NCBI GenBank assembly: GCA_904502165.1 | Contig: CAJGDB010000012.1 | Location: 1-32,718 of the forward strand | Source: an uncultured Akkermansia sp. | Lineage (GTDB): Bacteria; Verrucomicrobiota; Verrucomicrobiia; Verrucomicrobiales; Akkermansiaceae | DNA: 32,718 bases | Direction of reading: 5' to 3' | In this document: piece by piece, positions 6,223-13,907 of the stretch | How the letters are laid out: the number at the start of each line of letters is the position of its first letter | Numbering within the stretch: the first letter of the stretch is position 1 | The notes under the pieces: generated by a model | Told to the model about the DNA's origin: nothing | What the model saw: the letters and a program-made list of their open reading frames with translations, nothing else | Database searches by the model: none | Translations under genes and position numbers: made by a program

Positions 6223-8124
6223 ATGACCACAACTCATTCATTGCTCATGAACTCTTCTCTCTCATCCATATTAGGAACAGAAGCAAACACCACTAGACCT
6301 TCTCTGACCGAATCGCGAGATTTTATCTATAGTGTCGTTCAAAAGATAGATGAAGAGGTGAATGACCATCATCTGGCATTGTTGCAAGATATACAAAATG
6401 AATGTGAAAGCATAAATGTCAGACAGGCTAAATTTGAGAAATTGCTTAAGTTTACAAATGGAATGATGACTTCTGAAATGAGGGCAGAACATAGGCAACT
6501 TGAGCAAGATGTAAAAGATATTCAGAAAAAACATAATCTTGTTGATAAAGAGGTCGCAACTTATAGAGAGAGCGTAGCCGAACAATACCTTATGACGCTT
6601 CTCAATCCTGAAATTGAAAAAATAAAGAAATCTTTGACAAGCTATTTGCCCAATGCGGCTTCATGTATCAATGATATATATTATAAACTTTTGAACTTGG
6701 ATTCGGATTTACTCAATAAGATTGAAGCTATTGATAATACTTCTGCTCCTGAAGAACCCACAAAACAGGGAGGAAAAGCGAAAGTTGGCTGCTTATTTTT
6801 GTTGGCGGCCTTCATACTCCTTATACCTTTCAGTGTTATCTCGACATTTCTAGTCGCTGGGCTATCAATGATAGTGTTTGGTGATGGCTCTCCATATCTG
6901 TTAATTCTTGTTTTCGCAATTGCTGGATTCTTTTCGTGGATAACTACGAAAAAGATATTTACCTACCTTTCTGTAAAAAAAGCAGCTAGGCATTACGAAC
7001 AAGAGAAGCGCAATTGGGAAATTGAGGTTAAAAACTTTAACGAAGAAAAGAGAAAAGTAAGAGAGGAGACTGTTCAAAAGTTCAAGTCTGTTCACTCATG
7101 CTTGGAACGATATCGTAAAGGCGATACCTCTGTCATTGAAGAGTTCATATCAGCTTCACTAGAGCAATTGCCAAGGGTGCATCAGAACTCCCCTGTGATA
7201 TCAGTAAACTTTTCTAATTCTTCTGTTATTGTTGATTATCTATTGCCTGATATCGATGATATACGAGATTTGCCCATCGATGTTGCTGTAAAACGAGGTG
7301 CTATTTCTTTAAATTGCATCAAAGATTCACAGTTTTCCAAAGTATACAATAAACTTGTATACGATATTGTGTTAGCTGTAATGCATTGTGTATTCCAGCA
7401 CGAGGAGGTTGAGTGTATCGAATCTGTAACAGTCAATGGCATTTTGGATACGGTCGATAAGTCTGTTGGTAAACCAATTCGTATTTGTGCTTGCAGTTTA
7501 CAGATGAACCGCGAGGAGTTCAGTGAATTAAACCTTGAACTTATTGATTCCTACGAATGTTTCCGTCGCTTTAAGGGGGTTGCAGCAGCTAATATAGCAG
7601 ATAAGGTGGCAATTAAGCCCATTCGACAAATTCAAGATAAGGATGCAAGATTTGTAGAGGGATACAGCGTTGCTAGTGGATTACAGCGAGGCACAAACCT
7701 AGCAACGATGCCTTGGCAGGACTTTGAAAACTTAATCAGAGAACTCTTTGAGAAGTTGTTCAGTAAGCATGGAGGCTCGTGTAAGGTTACTAGGGCATCA
7801 CGAGATGGAGGAGTGGATGCAGTGGCGTTCAATCCTGATCCCATCAGCGGAGGTAAGTTCATCATTCAAGCAAAACGATACACAAATCTCGTATCTCCGT
7901 CAGCTGTTCGAGACCTCTATGGCACCTTGCAGCATGAAGGAGCTAACAAGGCCATTCTTGTAACAACTTCTGATTATGGTGGTGATTCTTACTCCTTCGC
8001 GAAGGACAAACCTATACAATTGCTCAATGGAAGCCATCTCCTGCACTATCTCAAGGAAGAACTGGGGATGACCGATGTGTATATTAACCTTGATGAAGCA
8101 AAGAAATTCAACAAGGAAGCGTAA
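6223..8124 (+). CDS. Membrane-anchored Mrr-type restriction endonuclease
   Basis: A 633-residue protein, likely a defence nuclease of the Mrr/PD-(D/E)xK superfamily. Residues 20-170 are charged and helical, probably coiled coil. Residues about 187-250 contain two membrane helices separated by a short loop, followed by another charged helix (250-285). Residues 300-470 form an alpha/beta region ending in NLELIDSYECF, as seen upstream of the nuclease in related proteins. The nuclease domain is C-terminal: W-x-x-FENLIRELFEKL, then DGGVDAVAF (D532) and IIQAKRY (Q549, K551), giving the D...QxK active site, then VRDLYGTLQHEGANKAILVTTS. The catalytic residues look intact. An alternative start is ATG 6247. 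Base composition is AT-rich compared with core genes. The target (modified DNA, phage or plasmid) cannot be read from sequence. Confidence 0.85.
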   Translation: MTTTHSLLMNSSLSSILGTEANTTRPSLTESRDFIYSVVQKIDEEVNDHHLALLQDIQNECESINVRQAKFEKLLKFTNGMMTSEMRAEHRQLEQDVKDIQKKHNLVDKEVATYRESVAEQYLMTLLNPEIEKIKKSLTSYLPNAASCINDIYYKLLNLDSDLLNKIEAIDNTSAPEEPTKQGGKAKVGCLFLLAAFILLIPFSVISTFLVAGLSMIVFGDGSPYLLILVFAIAGFFSWITTKKIFTYLSVKKAARHYEQEKRNWEIEVKNFNEEKRKVREETVQKFKSVHSCLERYRKGDTSVIEEFISASLEQLPRVHQNSPVISVNFSNSSVIVDYLLPDIDDIRDLPIDVAVKRGAISLNCIKDSQFSKVYNKLVYDIVLAVMHCVFQHEEVECIESVTVNGILDTVDKSVGKPIRICACSLQMNREEFSELNLELIDSYECFRRFKGVAAANIADKVAIKPIRQIQDKDARFVEGYSVASGLQRGTNLATMPWQDFENLIRELFEKLFSKHGGSCKVTRASRDGGVDAVAFNPDPISGGKFIIQAKRYTNLVSPSAVRDLYGTLQHEGANKAILVTTSDYGGDSYSFAKDKPIQLLNGSHLLHYLKEELGMTDVYINLDEAKKFNKEA

Positions 8125-8140
8125 TCAATAGGTCTACTGT

Positions 8141-8181
8141 AAAAAAACGGAGCGTCTGAGTATGCTGACGCTCCGTTTTTT
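8141..8181. terminator. Bidirectional terminator between nuclease and lipoprotein genes
   Basis: ACGGAGCGTC (8147-8156) pairs with GACGCTCCGT (8167-8176), with an A run on the left and a T run on the right. It can serve both convergent genes. Confidence 0.9.
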
Positions 8182-8199
8182 CAATGGCTAATAACCGAA

Positions 8200-8745
8200 T
8201 CAGTCTAGATTATATGTGATAGGATTGATAAAATCATTTTCTTGGGGAGTGTAATACTCCAGTCCTTGAGATTTTGCTACATCTCTTTCCATCAATCCAT
8301 AGAATGTAGCAGGTAATAAACCTCCACTGGGTTTGTATGCATATACAGGGTCGCGATAGTTTTTGCGTGTTGCTAAAGTTTCCTTCAAGGCAGCAAAATT
8401 AACTCCGCCCATGATTTTATCCTGAGGGAACAGAGCATCGTATTCTTTTGATGTTATATAGTGCATGTTTTTTTCCTTTGCAACTGTTCTTTCACTTAGG
8501 ATGTAACATGTCATACCATAATTATCTTTAGACCTAATGTATACTGGGTCTTGGAATGATTTTTCAACTTCTCGCCTAAGTGCAAATGGGTCATAAGTTG
8601 CCTCATTTATCACATCAACTATAGAATTGGGGTCTGCAAGAACCCTTGCTAACGCGTTTCCTGCGTTATCTACTCCTGTGCAGCTAGCCATAGCGAACGC
8701 TATCAGGGCGGTTTTAGAAATTATTTTTATGTATCTTTCAACCAT
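8200..8745 (-). CDS. Small lipoprotein with a duplicated DPVY module
   Basis: A 181-residue protein with a signal peptide ending in a lipobox (FAMASC, cysteine at about 22). The mature part holds two imperfect repeats. Each begins with DPVY, continues to a Y-x-L-x-ER-x-VAK motif and ends with Y-I/Y-T-x-x-E-x-D, at about residues 68-105 and 132-171. I do not recognise the family. The gene is convergent with the nuclease gene, shares its terminator and is AT-rich like the rest of the island. A weak TTGCTT and ACCATT pair lies just upstream, with the start codon a few bases from the putative -10. Confidence 0.8.
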   Translation of the reverse strand: MVERYIKIISKTALIAFAMASCTGVDNAGNALARVLADPNSIVDVINEATYDPFALRREVEKSFQDPVYIRSKDNYGMTCYILSERTVAKEKNMHYITSKEYDALFPQDKIMGGVNFAALKETLATRKNYRDPVYAYKPSGGLLPATFYGLMERDVAKSQGLEYYTPQENDFINPITYNLD

Positions 8746-8855
8746 GGTGATAATGGTAACATTTTTTTGACTAAAAGCAAGGAAACATTTTATGGAGGTG
8801 TTACGAGTGAATTATACATCAATCAGTTTATCTTCTTATCTGTAAAACAATATCT

Positions 8856-8922
8856 CTAAATAACTTATAATAATAGAGCAGATTACTTATAAATGGAACT
8901 GGAATAATGGCAAGGACTTTGC
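8856..8922 (+). repeat. 67-base direct repeat, right copy
   Basis: The partner of 5808-5874, with the same orientation and 60 of 67 matching bases. Divergence begins immediately after GACTTTGC. Confidence 0.85.
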
Positions 8923-9307
8923 CAATTGGATGACCAAGCAGGTGGCTTACAAGGCCTTATCCGAGTTCTGGTGGTGGTATGGCGATGTGGTGAAGCCCCT
9001 TAGCACTTTCACTGATGACGAGCATGAATTGTCTGCTGTGGATGAGATAGGTAATCACTCCTTTGATGGCCTGCCCTTACCAAGGATTCTTTCTCAAATT
9101 TCGCACAAACCCACTGGCAATGAGCGATTGACGCAGTGCGTCAATGTAGGATTGCCAACAGAACTGTCAGAATTGAAAGCAGACCTACGCTCAGACGAAA
9201 TGTAGAAATTTTATGATGCCAAAATGTCTGAATTTGAACGATTTTTGCATCGGCAGTCGCAACGCCGTCGCGAAAAATCTCCTAACTGCCACATTTTCAA
9301 CAGTTAG
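8864..9307 (+). pseudogene. Broken mobile-element coding fragment (copy C) with an in-frame amber
   Basis: The frame is open from 8864. It shares ITYKWNWNNGKDFA with copy B and then continues with unrelated sequence (NWMTKQVAYKALSEFWWWYGDV...), ending in ELKADLRSDEM at a TAG (9203-9205). In the same frame coding-like sequence continues (KFYDAKMSEFERFLHRQSQRRR) to a TAG at 9305, inside the tRNA terminator. The first ATG is 8930, after the repeat. I cannot name the protein; a recombinase or mobilisation-related protein is possible. The missing start and internal stop suggest a decayed gene. Confidence 0.6.
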
Positions 9308-9313
9308 GAGATT
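9273..9313 (-). terminator. Terminator of tRNA-Gln
   Basis: A perfect 13-base inverted repeat (9276-9288 and 9301-9313, AATCTCCTAACTG) with a 12-base loop. On the minus strand it is followed by five T. It marks the right limit of the island. Confidence 0.85.
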
Positions 9314-9321
9314 CGCTTTGC

Positions 9322-9392
9322 TAGTCTCGCCAGGATTCGAACCTAGACAGAGGGAATCAAAATCCCTAGTGCTACCTTTACACCACGAGACC
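9322..9392 (-). tRNA. tRNA-Gln (anticodon UUG)
   Basis: On the minus strand the acceptor GGTCTCG pairs with CGAGACT, the D stem is GTG/CAC, the anticodon stem AGGGA/TCCCT encloses TTTTGAT (anticodon TTG), and the T arm has loop TTCGAAT. The CCA end is not encoded. By this folding the first pair is G1-U72, where most bacterial tRNA-Gln have U1-A72; both are weak pairs. The 3' end and terminator face the accessory island. Confidence 0.9.
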
Positions 9393-9430
9393 ACGCAGTG
9401 TGCACAACCAGCGTGGGCCGTGCGGAGGTA

Positions 9431-9459
9431 CTTGTACCATAGTCGTATGCAGCTGGCAA
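9431..9459 (-). promoter_or_regulatory. Possible tRNA-Gln promoter
   Basis: On the minus strand TTGCCA (9459-9454) and TACAAG (9436-9431) are 17 bases apart, about 40 bases before the tRNA. The -10 match is moderate. Confidence 0.35.
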
Positions 9460-9574
9460 GTCTAAATTGTGTAATGCCGGGGTATAAATGAGAACAGCCA
9501 GACACCGGATTCACAGGAGATTCCGTGTTGAAGAGCACGACAGCCGACCGGAGTGGAACGCACACAGATTGCGC

Positions 9575-9603
9575 TTGCACGGAAGGAGTGTCTGGGCTAG
9601 AAT
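9575..9603 (+). promoter_or_regulatory. Promoter of prfA-prmC
   Basis: TTGCAC (9575-9580) and TAGAAT (9598-9603) are 17 bases apart. The ATG at 9617 is 13 bases past the -10 box, so the leader would be very short. Confidence 0.7.
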
Positions 9604-9616
9604 GAGCAGGACGACT

Positions 9617-10690
9617 ATGGATTACGCCCCGCTCATCGAGAAACGCCGTGAACGCCTGGCAGAACTGGAGGTGCAGATTGCAGACCCGGAGTTGTTCCAG
9701 GACCGGCAACGAGCCGGAGAACTGATGCGCGAACACCGCCGCACCCAGGAATTGCTGCGCGACTGGGATACGCTGCAGAGCACCTTGCAGCAGATTGAGG
9801 AAAACCGCGAACTTCTTGCCGCGGATGACCCGGAAATGGCAGAGCTGGCGGCAGCGGAACTAACAGAGCTCGAACCCGGTGTAGCAAAACTGACGGAGCA
9901 GATTCAATACAGCCTTCTGCCGCGGGATGCAACGGAAGACCGCGATGCTCTGGTGGAAATCCGGGCTGGCACCGGAGGCGATGAAGCGGCGCTCTTCGCG
10001 GCAGATCTGCTGGGTATGTACCAGCGCTATGCAGAATCGCGCGGCTGGAGGGTCGAGGTGCTGGATGCCAGCCCGAATGACATTGGCGGGTTCAAGGAAG
10101 TAACGGCCCGCATTTCCGGCGAAGAAGTTTTCCGCTTCCTGAAGTATGAGAGCGGGGTACACCGCGTGCAGCGTGTTCCGGCAACCGAAACTCAGGGGCG
10201 CATTCATACCAGCACGGCCACAGTGGCGGTTCTGCCTGAAGCAGAGGAAATTGATGTGGAAATCCGCCCGGAGGACCTGCGGATTGAAACCTGCCGCGCC
10301 GGCGGCGCGGGCGGGCAACATGTGAACCGCACAGAATCAGCCGTGCAGATTTTCCACCTGCCCACAGGCATCATGGTACGCTGTGAGAATGAGCGCTCGC
10401 AACTCAAGAACAAGGAGACCGGCATGCGGATTCTCCGCGCCCGCCTGTTCGAAATGAAGCAGCGCGAAGCTCAGGAATCGTATTCCGCTCAGCGCCGGGC
10501 ACTCATCGGCAGCGGCGGCCGCGAAGAAAAAATCCGCACCTACAATTTCCCCCAGAATCGCTTCACCGACCACCGCATCGGGTACACAGCCTATAATCTC
10601 GATATCGTACTGACAACCGGTGCGCTGGATGATGTCATTTCCCACATGCAGCATGTGGAGATGGAGGAGCGAATGGACGAACTCAAATAA
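9617..10690 (+). CDS. prfA: Peptide chain release factor 1
   Basis: A 357-residue class I release factor that reads UAA and UAG and triggers peptidyl-tRNA hydrolysis on the ribosome. The PAT tripeptide of RF1 is in RVPATETQGRIHTS, and the catalytic GGQ (232-234) lies in CRAGGAGGQHVN. Length matches the family. ATG 9617 is preferred over the upstream in-frame ATG 9602, which overlaps the -10 box. It is followed after seven bases by prmC, whose product methylates the glutamine of GGQ, so the pair forms a functional operon. Confidence 0.96.
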   Translation: MDYAPLIEKRRERLAELEVQIADPELFQDRQRAGELMREHRRTQELLRDWDTLQSTLQQIEENRELLAADDPEMAELAAAELTELEPGVAKLTEQIQYSLLPRDATEDRDALVEIRAGTGGDEAALFAADLLGMYQRYAESRGWRVEVLDASPNDIGGFKEVTARISGEEVFRFLKYESGVHRVQRVPATETQGRIHTSTATVAVLPEAEEIDVEIRPEDLRIETCRAGGAGGQHVNRTESAVQIFHLPTGIMVRCENERSQLKNKETGMRILRARLFEMKQREAQESYSAQRRALIGSGGREEKIRTYNFPQNRFTDHRIGYTAYNLDIVLTTGALDDVISHMQHVEMEERMDELK

Positions 10691-10697
10691 CAGGCCA

Positions 10698-11606
10698 ATG
10701 AAAACGGTGCAAGAGGTACTCAGCAGCGGCACGGCTTATCTGGAAAGCCGCGGGGTGGATGCCGCGCGGCATTCCATGCAAAGCCTCATGGTACATGTGC
10801 TGGGGTGTAATAAGACCTGGCTCTACCTGCATTTTGATGACCCGCTGCCGGAGGATAAGCTGGTCCCCCTGCGCGAGCTGCTCCGCCGCCGTGGGCAGGG
10901 CGAACCCCTGCAACACCTGCTGGGCAGCACCGAATTCTACCGCCGCGAATTCCGCACCGATGCACGCGCGCTGATTCCCCGCCCGGAAACGGAGGAACTG
11001 GTGGAAATGGCGCTGCAGATGGCACCCCGGCAGGAGGGGATACGGGTGCTGGATATGGGCTGCGGCAGCGGCATCATCGGTATCACCCTGGCGCTGGAGC
11101 TCATGCCGCTGAACCCGGAGGTGGTCATGGCCGATATCTCTGAAGCCGCCTTGTCCCTGACGCTGGAGAATGCCACGAGCCTCGGGGCAAAAGTACGGAC
11201 CTACCGCAGCGATCTCTTTGCCGCCTGGGACACCCCGGTGGAGGGTGCCCTGCAACCGCCTGCTACACGCTTCCACCTGGTGCTGGCAAATCTGCCTTAT
11301 GTGCCGGAAGGAGAGGTGGTTTCTGCCGAGGTGCAGCACGACCCCGCCACGGCACTCTATGGCGGCCCCGATGGCCTGGATGTAGTGCGCCGCTTCCTGC
11401 GCGAAGCCCTGCCCCACCTGGAAAGCAAGGCTCTGGTCATGCTGGAGGTAGGCCACGACCAGGGGCACGAAGTATGCCGCCTCATGGAGCAGCTCGGCTA
11501 CACCAGCTGCCAGGTACTGACGGATATGAGTGGCAAGGCTCGTTTCCCCGCAGGCTATGCCCCCGAACTGACAGAAGAGGAAGACCCCACCGATGGAGGC
11601 CATTGA
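10698..11606 (+). CDS. prmC: Release factor glutamine methyltransferase
   Basis: A 302-residue SAM-dependent methyltransferase (PrmC/HemK) that N5-methylates the GGQ glutamine of RF1 and RF2. An N-terminal helical substrate-binding domain (about 1-75) is followed by the Rossmann domain with VLDMGCGSGIIGI (SAM binding, about 117-130) and the substrate-binding NLPY (198-201). IPRPETEELVE is also typical. The start ATG lies seven bases after prfA. The 3' end overlaps the next gene by 14 bases. Confidence 0.95.
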   Translation: MKTVQEVLSSGTAYLESRGVDAARHSMQSLMVHVLGCNKTWLYLHFDDPLPEDKLVPLRELLRRRGQGEPLQHLLGSTEFYRREFRTDARALIPRPETEELVEMALQMAPRQEGIRVLDMGCGSGIIGITLALELMPLNPEVVMADISEAALSLTLENATSLGAKVRTYRSDLFAAWDTPVEGALQPPATRFHLVLANLPYVPEGEVVSAEVQHDPATALYGGPDGLDVVRRFLREALPHLESKALVMLEVGHDQGHEVCRLMEQLGYTSCQVLTDMSGKARFPAGYAPELTEEEDPTDGGH

Positions 11607-12234
11607 ATACCATATCCTCCCGGCTGTACGCCAACTTGCCGCCCGACTGGCCCGCACAGCGCGTTTCACCCTGCTGCTCTGCGCCCTTACAGCACTGGCA
11701 GAACCCCTGCTGCTGGTTGGCCACCTGCTCCTGCCGGGTATTGCCTGCGGCATGGTATCCACCTTTCTGCTCTATGTGAGCCTGAGCCTGCTGGTGATAC
11801 TGACCGCCTGGTGCCATAGTGTCCTGCTGGCCGGGCGCGGGCTCACTATCACCCGCTGGCTTGTGTGGACAGGGGCGATCCTTTCACCGCTGGCCCCTGT
11901 CTGCTACGCTTACTCCCTGTGCTGCGGCAGGCTGCTGCTTTACCGGCAGGCAGAGTTGCCCTTCATTCTGGTGCTGCTTCTGCTGCTCACTGCGCTGGCA
12001 AACCTGCCCCGCATGGCGGCAGCCCCCTGGCACACCCAGCTGCGGCTGGTGCTGCTTCCCCTGCTGCTGCTGCTGGTGCTCTGCACCGATGCACCGGGGC
12101 TGATACTGGCCTGCACAGCACTCAAACTGCTCAGTTTCCTTGCAGCCAGCACGCCTCTTCGTGAGCTTGCGACAGCAGCCCCCCGCATCATCAGCCTGCC
12201 GCCGACTGGTGATACGGATTCCCAGCCGGAGTAA
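11593..12234 (+). CDS. Polytopic membrane protein of unknown function
   Basis: A 213-residue, leucine-rich protein with about five or six predicted membrane helices (roughly 25-45, 48-70, 80-108, 118-135, 145-165) and a polar tail. No recognisable motif. It overlaps the end of prmC by 14 bases and is therefore probably the third gene of the prfA operon, translated by coupling. It is convergent with dnaB, with 32 bases between them and no obvious hairpin. Confidence 0.75.
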   Translation: MEAIEYHILPAVRQLAARLARTARFTLLLCALTALAEPLLLVGHLLLPGIACGMVSTFLLYVSLSLLVILTAWCHSVLLAGRGLTITRWLVWTGAILSPLAPVCYAYSLCCGRLLLYRQAELPFILVLLLLLTALANLPRMAAAPWHTQLRLVLLPLLLLLVLCTDAPGLILACTALKLLSFLAASTPLRELATAAPRIISLPPTGDTDSQPE

Positions 12235-12266
12235 CAGCCACGCGCAGATGGCAGAGCCAGCGCGTA

Positions 12267-13709
12267 TCAGCCCTCTCCCTCTTCTTCATCCGCCCGCGGA
12301 ATGCGCGGAGTGAAGCGCATCAGTTCCGGGATGAAAGTGAGCGGAATATCGCCCGTAGGACCATTTCGGTTCTTGGAAAGCGCCAGGTTGGCATCAGAGC
12401 CCACGTTCTCACGCTCCTCATCATCCTCGGCATAATAAGCCATGCGGTACAGCAGGCCAATCATGTCGGCGTCCTGCTCAATGGCACCGGATTCACGCAG
12501 GTCACTCATCATGGGCACACCCTTGTTCTTACCGGGGCGGTTTTCCGGACCACGGTTCAGCTGGGCCAGGGCAATGATGGGCAGGTTCAGCTCCTTGGCC
12601 AGACTCTTCAGACCACCGGAGATTTCGGCAATTTCACGTTCACGGCTGTTCTGCGCCTGCTTGGTGTGCGAGCGCATGAGCTGGAGGTAGTCGATACCGA
12701 TGCAGCACAAATCCGGGTGGTCGCGCATGACGCGGCGGGCCTTGGCCCGCAGCTCGGCAATGGAGATGGCTGCGGTGTCATCAATGACAATCCGGCTGGA
12801 TTTAAGCTCATTGATGGCGAACTTGAGGCGCTTGAGGTCCTCCTTCACCACGCTGCCGCGCTGAGACACCAGCGTCTGCTTACTCACACCGCTGCGAGCG
12901 TAGAGCAGACGCTCCACCAGCTGCACGCTGGGCATTTCGCAGGAGAAGATGAGAATGGGTTTCTTGACATTGAGCGCCAGATGCTCCATGATGTTGAGCA
13001 GGAATGAGGTCTTACCCATGGAGGGACGCGCGGCAATGATGAAGAGTTCACCGCCCTTGAGGCCGTTGATCATGGAATCAAGGCGCGGATAGCCCGTTGT
13101 GAGCCCCAGCACCTCGCCCTTGCTGCTCATCATGCGCTCCATGTTGGTAACAGCGGCGGCAATATCGGCACTCAGCTTCCATTCGCCACCCTTGTCCGTA
13201 CTCTGGCGGATTTTGAGAACGGCCTGTTCTGTCTCGTCCAGCAGGGCATCAACCTCGGCATCGCTCGTGTAGGCGGATTCGCTGGCCTGGTTGGCCGTCA
13301 GAATGATGCTGCGGCGGATGTATTTCTCCTTGAGGGTTTCAAAATGCAGGTTGAACAAGCCGGTATTGGTGGCGTAGGAGAACACATCCATCAGCCCGGA
13401 AGCACCGCCCACGGACTCCAGCTGTTTCTTGTCTGCCAGCTGCTGCATGACCGAGGTCACATCAATCGGGATACCCTTATCATACCGCTCGCGGAAAATC
13501 TCCCACAGAATGCGGTGGGCCGGAATATAGAAGTAATCGCCCGTCATTCCCTTGGACACGCACTGGGACACGATGTTGCTCGGGTCAATCGTCATCATGG
13601 CCAGCAGACTCTTCTCCACCTGCGGAGCCTGGGGCATCACCACATTGGTGCCTGTCTGGACACGGGCTCCGGCTTTCAAATCGGGTTTATCAGTCGTTTC
13701 TGGACTCAT
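12267..13709 (-). CDS. dnaB: Replicative DNA helicase DnaB
   Basis: A 480-residue hexameric replication-fork helicase. The N-terminal DnaB domain (about 28-130, PQVEKSLLAMM and FYIPAHRILWE) is followed by a linker and the RecA-like domain with Walker A ARPSMGKT (227-234), Walker B in IGIDYLQLM, and the C-terminal LSDLRESGAIEQDAD and KNRNGPTG motifs. No intein is visible. The C-terminus is acidic (ADEEEGEG). The promoter lies just upstream, on the opposite strand to nagA. Confidence 0.97.
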   Translation of the reverse strand: MSPETTDKPDLKAGARVQTGTNVVMPQAPQVEKSLLAMMTIDPSNIVSQCVSKGMTGDYFYIPAHRILWEIFRERYDKGIPIDVTSVMQQLADKKQLESVGGASGLMDVFSYATNTGLFNLHFETLKEKYIRRSIILTANQASESAYTSDAEVDALLDETEQAVLKIRQSTDKGGEWKLSADIAAAVTNMERMMSSKGEVLGLTTGYPRLDSMINGLKGGELFIIAARPSMGKTSFLLNIMEHLALNVKKPILIFSCEMPSVQLVERLLYARSGVSKQTLVSQRGSVVKEDLKRLKFAINELKSSRIVIDDTAAISIAELRAKARRVMRDHPDLCCIGIDYLQLMRSHTKQAQNSREREIAEISGGLKSLAKELNLPIIALAQLNRGPENRPGKNKGVPMMSDLRESGAIEQDADMIGLLYRMAYYAEDDEERENVGSDANLALSKNRNGPTGDIPLTFIPELMRFTPRIPRADEEEGEG

Positions 13710-13735
13710 GGCATGTTATTGGGTGGGCGCGTGGC

Positions 13736-13764
13736 ATGGTACTATTTCTCCAAACGCATTGCAA
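13736..13764 (-). promoter_or_regulatory. Promoter of dnaB
   Basis: On the minus strand TTGCAA (13764-13759) and TACCAT (13741-13736) are 17 bases apart, 26 bases before the dnaB ATG. Confidence 0.5.
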
Positions 13765-13828
13765 GTTCAAAAACAAAACAGGACGGATTGATTACAGGGG
13801 GAAAATGCAGCATTTCCATTCTTTTGCC

Positions 13829-13857
13829 TTGCATCGGGGTGGGGATGCGGGTAAAAT
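13829..13857 (+). promoter_or_regulatory. Promoter of nagA
   Basis: TTGCAT (13829-13834) and TAAAAT (13852-13857) are 17 bases apart. The leader is about 45 bases, longer than for most genes here. Confidence 0.7.
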
Positions 13858-13867
13858 TACTATGTAA

Positions 13868-13889
13868 GCAGGGGGAATGACCCCTCTGC
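13868..13889 (+). promoter_or_regulatory. Leader hairpin of nagA
   Basis: An eight-pair stem (GCAGGGGG with CCCTCTGC, one G-U) and six-base loop near the predicted 5' end of the mRNA. It could protect the message or be a regulator site. No known riboswitch is recognised. Confidence 0.35.
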
Positions 13890-13907
13890 ATACCCTTTTA
13901 TACGATT

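Larger units (their letters stand above)
4471..9307. mobile_element. Accessory island with integrase relics and three cargo genes
   Basis: Between the terminator at 4429 and the tRNA-Gln terminator at 9273 the sequence becomes clearly richer in A and T, with AAA, ATA and TTA codons rare in the neighbours. It holds three truncated coding pieces on the plus strand (4471-4647, 5834-6163, 8864-9307). The first two are tyrosine-recombinase ends, and the second and third share a 67-base repeat. Between them lie the ankyrin gene and, in the second gap, the Mrr-type nuclease plus a lipoprotein gene. No intact integrase and no clear att duplication were found, so it looks like a decayed or composite island at a tRNA-adjacent hot spot. 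Confidence 0.7.

Noticed and set aside
9314..9393. tRNA-Gln 3' end as an att site with a second copy at the left island edge
   Set aside because: I searched by eye around 4400-4520 and found no copy of the tRNA end; the tRNA also keeps its own terminator.
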